DNA of 64,000 nt, taken from Paenibacillus sp. Soil766 (GTDB taxonomy: Bacteria > Bacillota > Bacilli > Paenibacillales > NBRC-103111). The DNA is taken from NCBI RefSeq assembly GCF_001428105.1, contig NZ_LMSJ01000007.1:110147-174146 (forward strand), in the 5' to 3' direction. The notes beneath the pieces were generated by a model that saw nothing but the letters and a program-made list of their open reading frames with translations, did no database searches and was not told the DNA's origin. Shown here piece by piece: positions 56,389-64,000 of the stretch. The position numbers and the translations under genes were made by a program. Position 1 is the first letter of the stretch. Every line of letters starts with the position of its first letter.

Positions 56389-57969
56389 GTGAAAAAAGAG
56401 ATGAAGGTAATCGTAACATCCATGTTGGCTGTCATCATTCTTGCAGGCTGTGCCAAATCGTCCGAACCGAAAGAAAGTGCAACTGCAAGCGTAGTACCTA
56501 GTGCCAGTACAAGTACAGTAGCAACGCCAATGAATTTAAATATTTTTTATTTCGATGCAGCAGGTTTATTTAAAACGGATTTACCAATTTTTAAAAAGGC
56601 TACTGAGAAAACGAAAGTTACACTCAAAAATGTTGCCCCGTCAAGTGGAGATGCTAAACAAGCGTATAATTTAATGCTCGCTTCCGGAGAGATTCCTGAC
56701 ATTATTTCCTATAACTTATCCGATTTAAACAATCTTGGTTCACAAGGTGCTTTACAACCGCTTAACGACTTAATTGAAAAGAATGCTCCGAATTTTGCTA
56801 AATTTTTGGCTGAGCGTCCCGATGTTAGAAAAGCCATTACGTTAGCGGATGGAAAAATTTACACCATTCCTTTTGTAGCCGATGGAAGTGCAACAACAGG
56901 ATGGTTTGTCCGGAAAGATTGGCTGGATAAACTGGGACTACAAGCACCTAAAACCGTTGATGAGTACTATAACGTGTTGAAAGCTTTCAGAGAGAAAGAT
57001 CCGAATGGAAATGGCAAGAAGGATGAAATTCCATATTTCAACCGCTTGGCTAATGCGAGTGTTCCACTAGCGCAAACGAATGAATTACTGCCTTTATGGG
57101 ATTCTTTCTATTCCTTTTATATCAAAGATGGCAAGTTAGCCTTCGGTCCAAGTGAACCACAATATAAAACAGCGATGGGGAATATCGCTAAATGGTTTAA
57201 AGAAGGCTTGATCGACCCGGAAATTTTCACACGCCAAAAAGCAAGAGAAGTGTTGTTGGGTGGAAATACGGGCGGATCTACGCATGACTGGTTTGCAAGT
57301 ACAGCGGCTTTCAATACATCCCTACAAAAAGAGAATCCAGGATTAAACTTCGTACCTGTAACTCCGCCAGCTAGCCAAGGTGGAAAAGTATTTGAAGTCG
57401 GTAAACGTGCCATTCTAGGTGGATCTGGTTGGGCGATGTCCGCCAAAACGAAGGATCCGGCGGCTGTTATGAGATATTTTGACTTTTGGTGGACTGAAGA
57501 AGGTAGAAATATGTTCAACTTCGGCATTGATGGAGATTCTTACACCATGGTAGATAATAAACCAAAGTTTACAGAGAAAACATTGAGTCAAACACCAGTA
57601 TTAGGCTATCTAGTTACCAATTATGGGGCGCAATCTTCAGGTATGGGAGCATGGCAGAACTTTGCATATGAAGAACAATGGACGAATCCGGTTGCTCTTG
57701 CGGGCATTAAAGAGTACCAGGATAAGAAGTACATTTCTTCTGACTACACATTGCCGAGCTTGAACTTCACGGAAGCTGAACAGAAACGTATCAATGAAAT
57801 TAAACCGAAACTAGATACGATTATTGCTGAAATGGGTCAAAAATGGATTCTAGGTGCAGCGGATATTGAAGGTACTTATCAATCCTATCTGGACAATTTG
57901 AAGAAGAATAACTTGGACGAGTATATTAAAATTAACCAAGATGCTTTTGATCGTTATAACAAAAAATAA
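56389..57969 (+). CDS. Sugar-binding lipoprotein, importer 3
   Basis: A 526-residue secreted lipoprotein: lipobox ILAGC near residue 20, Ser/Thr/Ala linker, then an LplA-like fold (LMLASGEIPDIISYNLSDLNNLGSQGALQPLNDLIEKNAP, KDPNGNGKKDEIPYFN calcium-loop-like stretch, NIAKWFKEGLIDPEIFTRQ). The frame is open from 56308, but AAAGGGAGGG at 56371-56380 marks the GTG at 56389 as the start. A terminator-like hairpin follows, then the sensor kinase of this unit. Confidence 0.9.
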   Translation: MKKEMKVIVTSMLAVIILAGCAKSSEPKESATASVVPSASTSTVATPMNLNIFYFDAAGLFKTDLPIFKKATEKTKVTLKNVAPSSGDAKQAYNLMLASGEIPDIISYNLSDLNNLGSQGALQPLNDLIEKNAPNFAKFLAERPDVRKAITLADGKIYTIPFVADGSATTGWFVRKDWLDKLGLQAPKTVDEYYNVLKAFREKDPNGNGKKDEIPYFNRLANASVPLAQTNELLPLWDSFYSFYIKDGKLAFGPSEPQYKTAMGNIAKWFKEGLIDPEIFTRQKAREVLLGGNTGGSTHDWFASTAAFNTSLQKENPGLNFVPVTPPASQGGKVFEVGKRAILGGSGWAMSAKTKDPAAVMRYFDFWWTEEGRNMFNFGIDGDSYTMVDNKPKFTEKTLSQTPVLGYLVTNYGAQSSGMGAWQNFAYEEQWTNPVALAGIKEYQDKKYISSDYTLPSLNFTEAEQKRINEIKPKLDTIIAEMGQKWILGAADIEGTYQSYLDNLKKNNLDEYIKINQDAFDRYNKK

Positions 57970-57979
57970 GTTTAGCTGT

Positions 57980-58015
57980 ACGGGAGGTGACGTGTATACA
58001 CGTCTCTCCCGTTTT
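57980..58015 (+). terminator. Terminator after the importer-3 binding protein
   Basis: ACGGGAG / CTCCCGT arms (57980-57986, 58006-58012) flank an inner palindrome (GACGTGTATACACGTC), followed by Ts. It would limit expression of the kinase, regulator and GH95 genes downstream. Confidence 0.75.
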
Positions 58016-58079
58016 GCACGATTGTTATATCCAACTTAGCTTGCTAAGATAGGAATAACATACAATTAGGGAGGGCTCT

Positions 58080-59870
58080 ATGGTGAAGCCATGGCAATAT
58101 AAGAGATCTTTTAAAACAAGAATATGGCTATCTCTAGTATTATTCACGGTATCCGCAATCTTTGTTTCCAGCACGGCCTCTTATTATATTGCTTCTGGCG
58201 TTGTTGAGAAGAAAGCGTATTCAATAAGCCAGAGCATGGTCAACAAATCTTCCCAAGCCTTAGAGGAAAAGCTGCGTAAGGTCAGATTGGCGGTGCTTAC
58301 ATTTATGTCCAATCAAATGTTCGTAGACGTTCTCTCTGCTGCAGCTGCGAATAAAGAAATATCTAAATACGAGTTATTTCGTTTAAATGAGCAAGTCCAA
58401 AATCCTATTTTCCAAATGAAGCTAATAGAGCCTGCCATTACGTCCATTCTCATAAGCACGCCAATTGGAGAGTTCTATGCGAATAATGATGTTAGGAATA
58501 CGGAGACCCTTTTTAAAGATAGTGAGATATACAAGAATTATAAGAATATGCTTGCGCCAACCTGGGTGGAATCACATGAAGATCCCTTTTTCGAAACTGA
58601 TCAGAAAGTACTAAGTTTGTTAATTGAGCCAATATGGACGCTGCCGATAAAAGATGTCAAAGTTCTGGTGAATGTAGGAGAAAATTCGTTGAAGGATTAT
58701 CTTCTTGCGAATAAAGGATCAGAAAACGGCGATCTTTTTGTATATAAAGAAAACGGAGTCATGGCGTTTGATATGGAGTCCCCTTATTCAAAAATAGCGA
58801 AGGATCGCAATTTAGTTCAAAAGTTGAACCAGGATAGGGGGAATTTTGAATATACGGCGGATGGGGTCGACTATCTAGTCAATTATTCGAGAGTAACGTT
58901 CCCAGACCACTGGATTGTCGTGAATATTCAATCGAAAGACGAACTGCTTTCCGATATGAAATATATCAAGTGGATGACGATTGCCACCGTACTTGGGTTC
59001 ATTATACTCGCTCTTCTTCTTTCTCCGATTATGACGAGAATACTGTTAAAACCGCTTAATAAATTTCAATCTCTGATCAAGAGAGTAGAACAAGACGATC
59101 TGACGGTTCGTTTCAAAGATGACTACGATGATGAGTTTAATCAAGTGGGGCTGCGATTTAACAGTATGCTGGAGCGCATACAAAATCTTATTCACGAAAG
59201 CTCCGAAACGGAGAAGCAGAAACGAATGGCGGAGATCAAAGTGCTGCAAGCGCAGATCGACCCCCACTTTTTGTACAATACGTTAAATACGATTCTGTGG
59301 AAATCCGCAGGGGAAGAGCACGAGCAAGTGCGTGAAATGATTATGTCACTCTCGCTGTTATTCCGACTAGGCTTGAATAACGGAGATGAGCTCACCACAA
59401 TAGGCAAAGAGTTAGAGCACGTCACGCAATACCTCAAACTGCAGCAGAAGTGTTATGAAAATCTGTTCAATTATGAGGTAGCGTATGACGAAGAGGTACT
59501 CATGAAGTTACCGATTCTCAAGCTTTTACTGCAGCCGCTCGTTGAAAATGCCATCCTTCATGGCTTGAGAGATTCGGATTTTAAAGGATTAATCGGCATT
59601 CAAGTGTACCAAACAGATGAGTATTTGGTCATGACCGTTCAAGATAACGGCAAAGGCATGGCGTCTGTTACTGAACTAGAATTAGCAATTCGATCTACGC
59701 ATACTCAGAATAGCTATGCGCTGCGCAATATTTATAACAGATTAATTCTCTATTACGGTGACAATGCGTCCCTGCATATTCACAGTATTCTAAACGAAGG
59801 TACATGTGTAGAACTGAAAATCCCACTAGTGTCTCTAGAGGAACGCGTAATTGAAATTGGAGGAGTGTGA
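58080..59870 (+). CDS. YesM-type sensor histidine kinase
   Basis: A 596-residue kinase with helix 1 at about 15-35, an extracellular sensor, helix 2 at about 300-322 (MTIATVLGFIILALLLSPIMTRI), HAMP, the phospho-acceptor box QAQIDPHFLYNTLNTILW and an ATPase domain (LVENAILHGLRD, TVQDNGKGM). It shows little visible similarity to the 42455 kinase in the sensor part, as expected for a different ligand. GGGAGGG is four bases before the ATG; a GTG three bases later is an alternative. The last four bases overlap the frame of the regulator gene. Confidence 0.92.
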   Translation: MVKPWQYKRSFKTRIWLSLVLFTVSAIFVSSTASYYIASGVVEKKAYSISQSMVNKSSQALEEKLRKVRLAVLTFMSNQMFVDVLSAAAANKEISKYELFRLNEQVQNPIFQMKLIEPAITSILISTPIGEFYANNDVRNTETLFKDSEIYKNYKNMLAPTWVESHEDPFFETDQKVLSLLIEPIWTLPIKDVKVLVNVGENSLKDYLLANKGSENGDLFVYKENGVMAFDMESPYSKIAKDRNLVQKLNQDRGNFEYTADGVDYLVNYSRVTFPDHWIVVNIQSKDELLSDMKYIKWMTIATVLGFIILALLLSPIMTRILLKPLNKFQSLIKRVEQDDLTVRFKDDYDDEFNQVGLRFNSMLERIQNLIHESSETEKQKRMAEIKVLQAQIDPHFLYNTLNTILWKSAGEEHEQVREMIMSLSLLFRLGLNNGDELTTIGKELEHVTQYLKLQQKCYENLFNYEVAYDEEVLMKLPILKLLLQPLVENAILHGLRDSDFKGLIGIQVYQTDEYLVMTVQDNGKGMASVTELELAIRSTHTQNSYALRNIYNRLILYYGDNASLHIHSILNEGTCVELKIPLVSLEERVIEIGGV

Positions 59871-59875
59871 ACAGG

Positions 59876-61492
59876 ATGAATCGTGTAATCACAATGGTTG
59901 TCATAGATGATATTACAACCGTCGTTAATGGGATTGCGGAACGCATCCAGTGGCAGAAGTATGGGATTGCTGTCGTTGGCACTGCGTTCAATGGGGATGA
60001 AGGGTTGAAGCTTATCCAGAGAACGAAGCCTGATATTATCATTACGGATATACGTATGCCTAAGCTAAGTGGGATCGAGATGGTCGAAAATGTAGTAAGT
60101 ATTTTGCCGGATTCGAAGGTCATTTTCATCAGTGGCTATTCGGACTTTGATCATGCTCAGCATGCGATTCAATTAGGGGCATTCGATTATGTGCTAAAGC
60201 CCTTCATGCCGGATCAGATTATGAATATCGTTTTTAAGGCGAGGGATTTAGTGCTTCAGCAATCCGAACAACAATCGAATGTGTTGGAAATGGAACGGAA
60301 GCTGAGAGAGAGTATGCCCTTGCTTAGACAAGAGTATCTAAGTCTTCTAGTGCGTTATCATTCGAATCCGCAAACATTAAAAAAGAGGTGGGACTTTCTT
60401 CAAATCGACATGAAGGAGGAGTCGCTTGCCGTTCATATACTTGAGATTGATCAGTTCAATCATACGAATATGCATGCCTCGATCGCTGAGATTGAGTTAG
60501 CTCGCTTTGCATTACAGAACATTATTGAAGAGACGATCCATGCTTCTACCAAAGGTATTGTATTCCGCGATGGCATTAACCGTATGGTATGTATGTTAAA
60601 TTGCAGTTCCTCGGAAGAATCATTAGAGATTGCTGAGAAGTACTGCGACAATATTCGAAGGTACACCAAGAACTCCATCTCTGTGGGGGTCGGCATGACT
60701 GTCGATCATATTGTGGATTTGCCTTTGTCATTTCAACAGGCGTTGACAGCGCTCTCGTATACGTTCTATACAATTGAGAATAGTATCTTTTACTATGGCG
60801 ATATTGCGCAAATCTTGCCTGTTGAAGGCAGTCATTATTCCGAAGAGAAAGAAAAAGAATTAATCTATGGCATTCGATCGGGAAATGTTCAGAAGACAAA
60901 TGAAGTACTAGAGGGTATCTTTGCGGAGTGGGATTATTTGGAGCAAAAGCCGACGCCAGAAAAGACCAAAACGCTGTATTTACAATTAATCCTTGCTATC
61001 GATAAATCCATAACCATCGCATTAGATCAGAATGAAGAGCAGCCAATCGCGCAATTTGTACAGGAGTTAAACAAATTATCACTTAACGTAAGAGATATTC
61101 AAAATTTCGTCAGAGACATATGTGACAAGTATTGCGTTGTGTTTCAAGGAAAACAACAAGTCGAAGCGGAAATTACGATAACCAAATCCATTCAATATAT
61201 CAAAGACCATTTGCATATCAATGAGACCGTCAATGATTATGCCAAACAGGTTCATTTAAGTTCAAGTTACTATTCGAATTTATTTAAGAAGGTTACAGGA
61301 ACGTCAGTGCTTCAATTTGTCGTTAACGAGAAAGTGGAAAAGGCCAAGCTCTTGATGGTGCAGGGCCTCTCTTTGTCAGAGGTTGCCGAAGCAGTAGGCT
61401 ATGAAGAACGGTCCTATTTTAGTGATGTGTTTAAGAAGAAAACGGGTATTACACCGACTGAGTTCAAGCAGCAATATGTGATGAAAAAATAG
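59876..61492 (+). CDS. YesN-type AraC response regulator
   Basis: A 538-residue regulator: receiver domain (VVIDDITTV, DIIITDIRMPKLSG with the phospho-Asp, VLKPF), a middle helical region of about 250 residues typical of long YesN proteins, and a C-terminal AraC double helix-turn-helix (ETVNDYAKQVHLSSSYYSNLFKKVTG ... LSLSEVAEAVGYEERSYFSDVFKKKTGITPTEF). GGAGGAG at 59859-59865 fits the ATG at 59876; the GTG at 59867 is too close. It is another candidate for binding the shared promoters, since its own operon carries site E. Confidence 0.92.
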   Translation: MNRVITMVVIDDITTVVNGIAERIQWQKYGIAVVGTAFNGDEGLKLIQRTKPDIIITDIRMPKLSGIEMVENVVSILPDSKVIFISGYSDFDHAQHAIQLGAFDYVLKPFMPDQIMNIVFKARDLVLQQSEQQSNVLEMERKLRESMPLLRQEYLSLLVRYHSNPQTLKKRWDFLQIDMKEESLAVHILEIDQFNHTNMHASIAEIELARFALQNIIEETIHASTKGIVFRDGINRMVCMLNCSSSEESLEIAEKYCDNIRRYTKNSISVGVGMTVDHIVDLPLSFQQALTALSYTFYTIENSIFYYGDIAQILPVEGSHYSEEKEKELIYGIRSGNVQKTNEVLEGIFAEWDYLEQKPTPEKTKTLYLQLILAIDKSITIALDQNEEQPIAQFVQELNKLSLNVRDIQNFVRDICDKYCVVFQGKQQVEAEITITKSIQYIKDHLHINETVNDYAKQVHLSSSYYSNLFKKVTGTSVLQFVVNEKVEKAKLLMVQGLSLSEVAEAVGYEERSYFSDVFKKKTGITPTEFKQQYVMKK

Positions 61493-61516
61493 TCACGCAA
61501 GGAGGGCAAAATTGGC

Positions 61517-63820
61517 ATGAAAAAAAATGCAATTTGGTTTGATGAACCAGCCAAGGTGTGGGAAGAAGCGTTGCCAATAGGAAACGGTACGCTTGGGGGA
61601 ATGATTTTCGGCGGTGTTAAACAAGAACGAATACAGCTAAATGAAGACAGCCTCTGGTATGGGGGGGCATCAGATAGGAACAATCCGGACGCGTATATGA
61701 ACTTAGGGCGGATTCGAGAGTTATTGTTAGATGGGCGTCCACAGGAGGCGGAGAGATTGGCCGCTCTTGCTCTATCTGGTACGCCTGAATCACAAAGGCA
61801 TTATCTGCCTTTAGGGGATTTACATCTTACGTTTCCTGGGATGAGCGATGATGTAGAATCTTATTGGCGTGGGCTAGAGCTAGAGAAGGGATTGGTATCT
61901 ACTTCCTTCAATCAAGGTGGTATCACCTACCGACGTGAGGTGTTCGCGAGTTATCCTGACAGTGTCATTGCCATTCGTTTAGAGGCAGATCAACCGAAGA
62001 GCATAACGGTAGATATTCGATTAGCCGGGCCTCGTAGGCGGCACATTGATGGTGTAAGTCATTTGGGTAATGGTACCCTTGGGATATTTGGCCAAACAGG
62101 TGGCGAGAATGGTATTCGGTATACCGCTTCTGTAAAGGCGGTTGCTGTAGGTGGGAGTGTCCAGACGATTGGAGAAACGCTAGTTGTTGAGGGAGCGGAT
62201 AGTTTAGTAATACTCGTAACGGCGGCGACATCATTTCGTTATGAAGAACCAGCGTTGGAGTGCCAAGCTCGCTTGGATCGAGCATTTTGCAATAATTTTG
62301 AAGTGTTGAGTGAAAGGCATCAGAAGGATTATGCAGTTTTGTTTGATAGAGTGACGCTAATCCTGGGAGAAGCTGATGAATCGCTTGAACGGTTGCCGAC
62401 GAATGAAAGGCTGTATCGTGTTCAGCAAGGTGGAGAGGATCACGCACTGATCTCTTTATACTTCCAGTTTGGCAGGTATTTACTGATTGCTAGCAGTCGT
62501 CCTGGCGCGTTACCTGCTAATCTACAAGGCATTTGGAACGATCAATTGGTCCCGCCATGGGACAGTAAATATACGATTAATATTAATACTCAGATGAATT
62601 ACTGGCCGGCAGAGATCTGCAATTTGGCCGAATGTCATGAACCCTTATTCGATTTGATTGAGCGCATGAGAGAACCAGGACGAAAGACGGCTAGGGAGAT
62701 GTATGGCTGCGACGGCTTCGTTGCACATCATAATACCGATATCTGGGGAGATACAGCTCCTCAGGATGTCTATTTGCCTGCTACGCATTGGCCGATGGGA
62801 GCCGCGTGGCTCTGCCTTCATTTGTATGAACACTACTTATTTAATGGAGATTTAGTATTTCTTGAGAAAGCTTACGAAACCATGAAGGAATCTGCTTCGT
62901 TTTTCTTGGACTACTTGACTGAACTGCCAGATGGGCGACTAATTACTAATCCTTCGGTTTCTCCTGAGAATACCTATATCCTGCCTAATGGTCAATCAGG
63001 GACACTTTGCTATGGACCAACGATGGATAACCAAATTCTGAATCATTTATTTACGGGTTGCATCGAAGCTTCGCTGAAGTTAGACCGGGATTGCCTGTTT
63101 AGAGAACGCTTAGTGGCTGCGAGGGATCGTTTGCCTAGAACAGAGATCGGAAAGTATGGACAAATTAAGGAATGGCTTGAAGATTATGATGAAGCTGAGC
63201 CAGGTCATCGACACATGTCACATTTATTCAGCCTTTACCCTGGGGATCAAATCTCACCTACAGCAACGCCAGAACTGAGCCGCGCGGCTAGAGTTACTTT
63301 AGAACGACGACTCGCCAATGGCGGAGGGCACACAGGATGGAGTCGCGCGTGGTTAATTAATTTCTGGGCCCGCCTAGGTGACGGCGAGACAACATATCAG
63401 AACATCTTGGCAATCTTAGCTCATTCCACACTGCCCAATCTTTTCGATAACCATCCGCCTTTCCAAATCGATGGTAACTTTGGCGCGACAGCGGGTATTG
63501 CGGAATTATTACTGCAAAGTCATGGGGAAGTGATCCATCTGCTGCCGGCATTGCCGAGCGCTTGGCGTGAGGGTCGAGTGACTGGTTTGCGTGCCCGCGG
63601 TGGGTATGTCGTGGATATCGAATGGTTTAACGATGGTCGATTTGAAGCAGTTATAAAGTCGAAAGTCATTGGAGTTTGCCATGTCCAAGCATTTGAAATT
63701 ATAAGCGATGTAAGTATAAATCTGGCTGCCATCCAATTGCAAACCATTAGTAATGGGAAGTGTAGCCTCAGGGTTGAATCAGGTGGAATTTATAGAATTA
63801 TTGGAAGATATAAGTCCTAG
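61517..63820 (+). CDS. GH95 alpha-L-fucosidase / alpha-L-galactosidase
   Basis: A 767-residue cytoplasmic enzyme with the full GH95 pattern: N-terminal beta-domain ([34 protein letters not shown]), catalytic region with [18 protein letters not shown] (the Asn pair that positions water), VSPENTY (acid Glu), [15 protein letters not shown] and [19 protein letters not shown] (Asp), and the C-terminal domain [29 protein letters not shown]. It is the last gene of the importer-3 unit, 24 bases after the regulator, with GGAGGG upstream. GH95 enzymes remove alpha-1,2-L-fucose or L-galactose from plant glycans. Confidence 0.92.
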   Translation: MKKNAIWFDEPAKVWEEALPIGNGTLGGMIFGGVKQERIQLNEDSLWYGGASDRNNPDAYMNLGRIRELLLDGRPQEAERLAALALSGTPESQRHYLPLGDLHLTFPGMSDDVESYWRGLELEKGLVSTSFNQGGITYRREVFASYPDSVIAIRLEADQPKSITVDIRLAGPRRRHIDGVSHLGNGTLGIFGQTGGENGIRYTASVKAVAVGGSVQTIGETLVVEGADSLVILVTAATSFRYEEPALECQARLDRAFCNNFEVLSERHQKDYAVLFDRVTLILGEADESLERLPTNERLYRVQQGGEDHALISLYFQFGRYLLIASSRPGALPANLQGIWNDQLVPPWDSKYTININTQMNYWPAEICNLAECHEPLFDLIERMREPGRKTAREMYGCDGFVAHHNTDIWGDTAPQDVYLPATHWPMGAAWLCLHLYEHYLFNGDLVFLEKAYETMKESASFFLDYLTELPDGRLITNPSVSPENTYILPNGQSGTLCYGPTMDNQILNHLFTGCIEASLKLDRDCLFRERLVAARDRLPRTEIGKYGQIKEWLEDYDEAEPGHRHMSHLFSLYPGDQISPTATPELSRAARVTLERRLANGGGHTGWSRAWLINFWARLGDGETTYQNILAILAHSTLPNLFDNHPPFQIDGNFGATAGIAELLLQSHGEVIHLLPALPSAWREGRVTGLRARGGYVVDIEWFNDGRFEAVIKSKVIGVCHVQAFEIISDVSINLAAIQLQTISNGKCSLRVESGGIYRIIGRYKS

Positions 63821-63879
63821 TTCGTCCTTAAGCTAATTCATCTATTTTTTATCGTAGGTTTACAAACGTAGCAGGTAAG

Positions 63880-63907
63880 AGAGTGAGGAGTTCCCTCACT
63901 CTTTTTT
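63880..63907 (+). terminator. Terminator after the GH95 gene
   Basis: A 9-bp stem (63880-63888 and 63894-63902) with a 5-base loop and a run of Ts. The remaining ~90 bases to the window end hold no gene I can support. Confidence 0.85.
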
Positions 63908-64000
63908 GTGTGCGCCTCACAGTCGCACAATCTAGGTGGTTCAAATCCACACGGTAACTTTACCCTTTGAAGTGCCGTAGCCGAAGTAGAGGTCCGACCC

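Noticed and set aside
63926..63960. GTGGTTCAAATCCAC, resembling a tRNA T-arm
   Set aside because: No matching acceptor, D-arm or anticodon arm can be built around it, and no CCA follows. Probably chance or a decayed fragment.

Overview
The window looks like chromosome from a low-to-moderate-GC, spore-former-type Firmicute, most likely Paenibacillus or a close relative. The grounds are a lipM next to a YqhH-type SNF2 helicase, a B12-dependent ribonucleotide reductase, AGGAGG-type ribosome binding sites with frequent GTG/TTG starts, LplABC/YtcP-type sugar ABC importers, YesM/YesN-type two-component systems, transmembrane AraC regulators and SLH-anchored exoenzymes. The genus is inferred; no rRNA or other marker is present.

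Layout. (1) 1-8434 is core chromosome: the 5' end of a SNF2 helicase (minus), lipM (plus), a TrpXYZ-like ABC importer operon (minus) with a strong promoter and a structured leader, a D-amino-acid aminotransferase gene broken by a one-base frameshift (minus), and nrdJ (plus). (2) About 8451-20716 is an AT-rich Tn7-like transposon. It carries TnsA, TnsB, TnsC and a TnsD-sized TniQ protein, an Xre regulator with its own operator, and a 110-residue protein resembling a detached TnsB C-terminal barrel. Its cargo is a three-gene ABC-ATPase conflict module of the ABC-3C type plus a small orphan gene. Both ends show short repeats spaced 22-23 bp, as expected for TnsB sites, but I could not find a convincing target duplication. 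The element sits just downstream of nrdJ. (3) 20731-63907 is a large glycan-degradation locus. It holds three CUT1-type ABC importers, two YesM/YesN two-component systems, two AraC regulators, GH43 (two), GH39, GH2, a GH95 and a GH95-like enzyme, a 2288-residue SLH-anchored heparinase II/III-type lyase, and an alginate-lyase-family secreted lyase.

How it works together. The surface lyase and secreted lyase would cut an acidic polysaccharide outside the cell. Three importers bring in oligosaccharides, and the cytoplasmic glycosidases (beta-xylosidase, beta-galactosidase, arabinofuranosidase/xylosidase and fucosidase/galactosidase types) finish them. Five transcription units across this locus (before 20925, 30835, 45208, 52326 and 54483) share one promoter design: the hexamer TTGCCT (TCGCCT once) exactly 22 bp upstream of a -10 box, with an upstream half-site at a 22-bp offset in at least three. 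This suggests one AraC/YesN-type activator controls the whole region. A cre-like site overlaps the predicted start of transcription of the 52326 lyase, suggesting carbon catabolite control.

The strongest candidate for something undescribed is the ABC-3C module as Tn7-like cargo beside nrdJ. The shared promoter architecture and the structured leader of the TrpXYZ-like operon come next.
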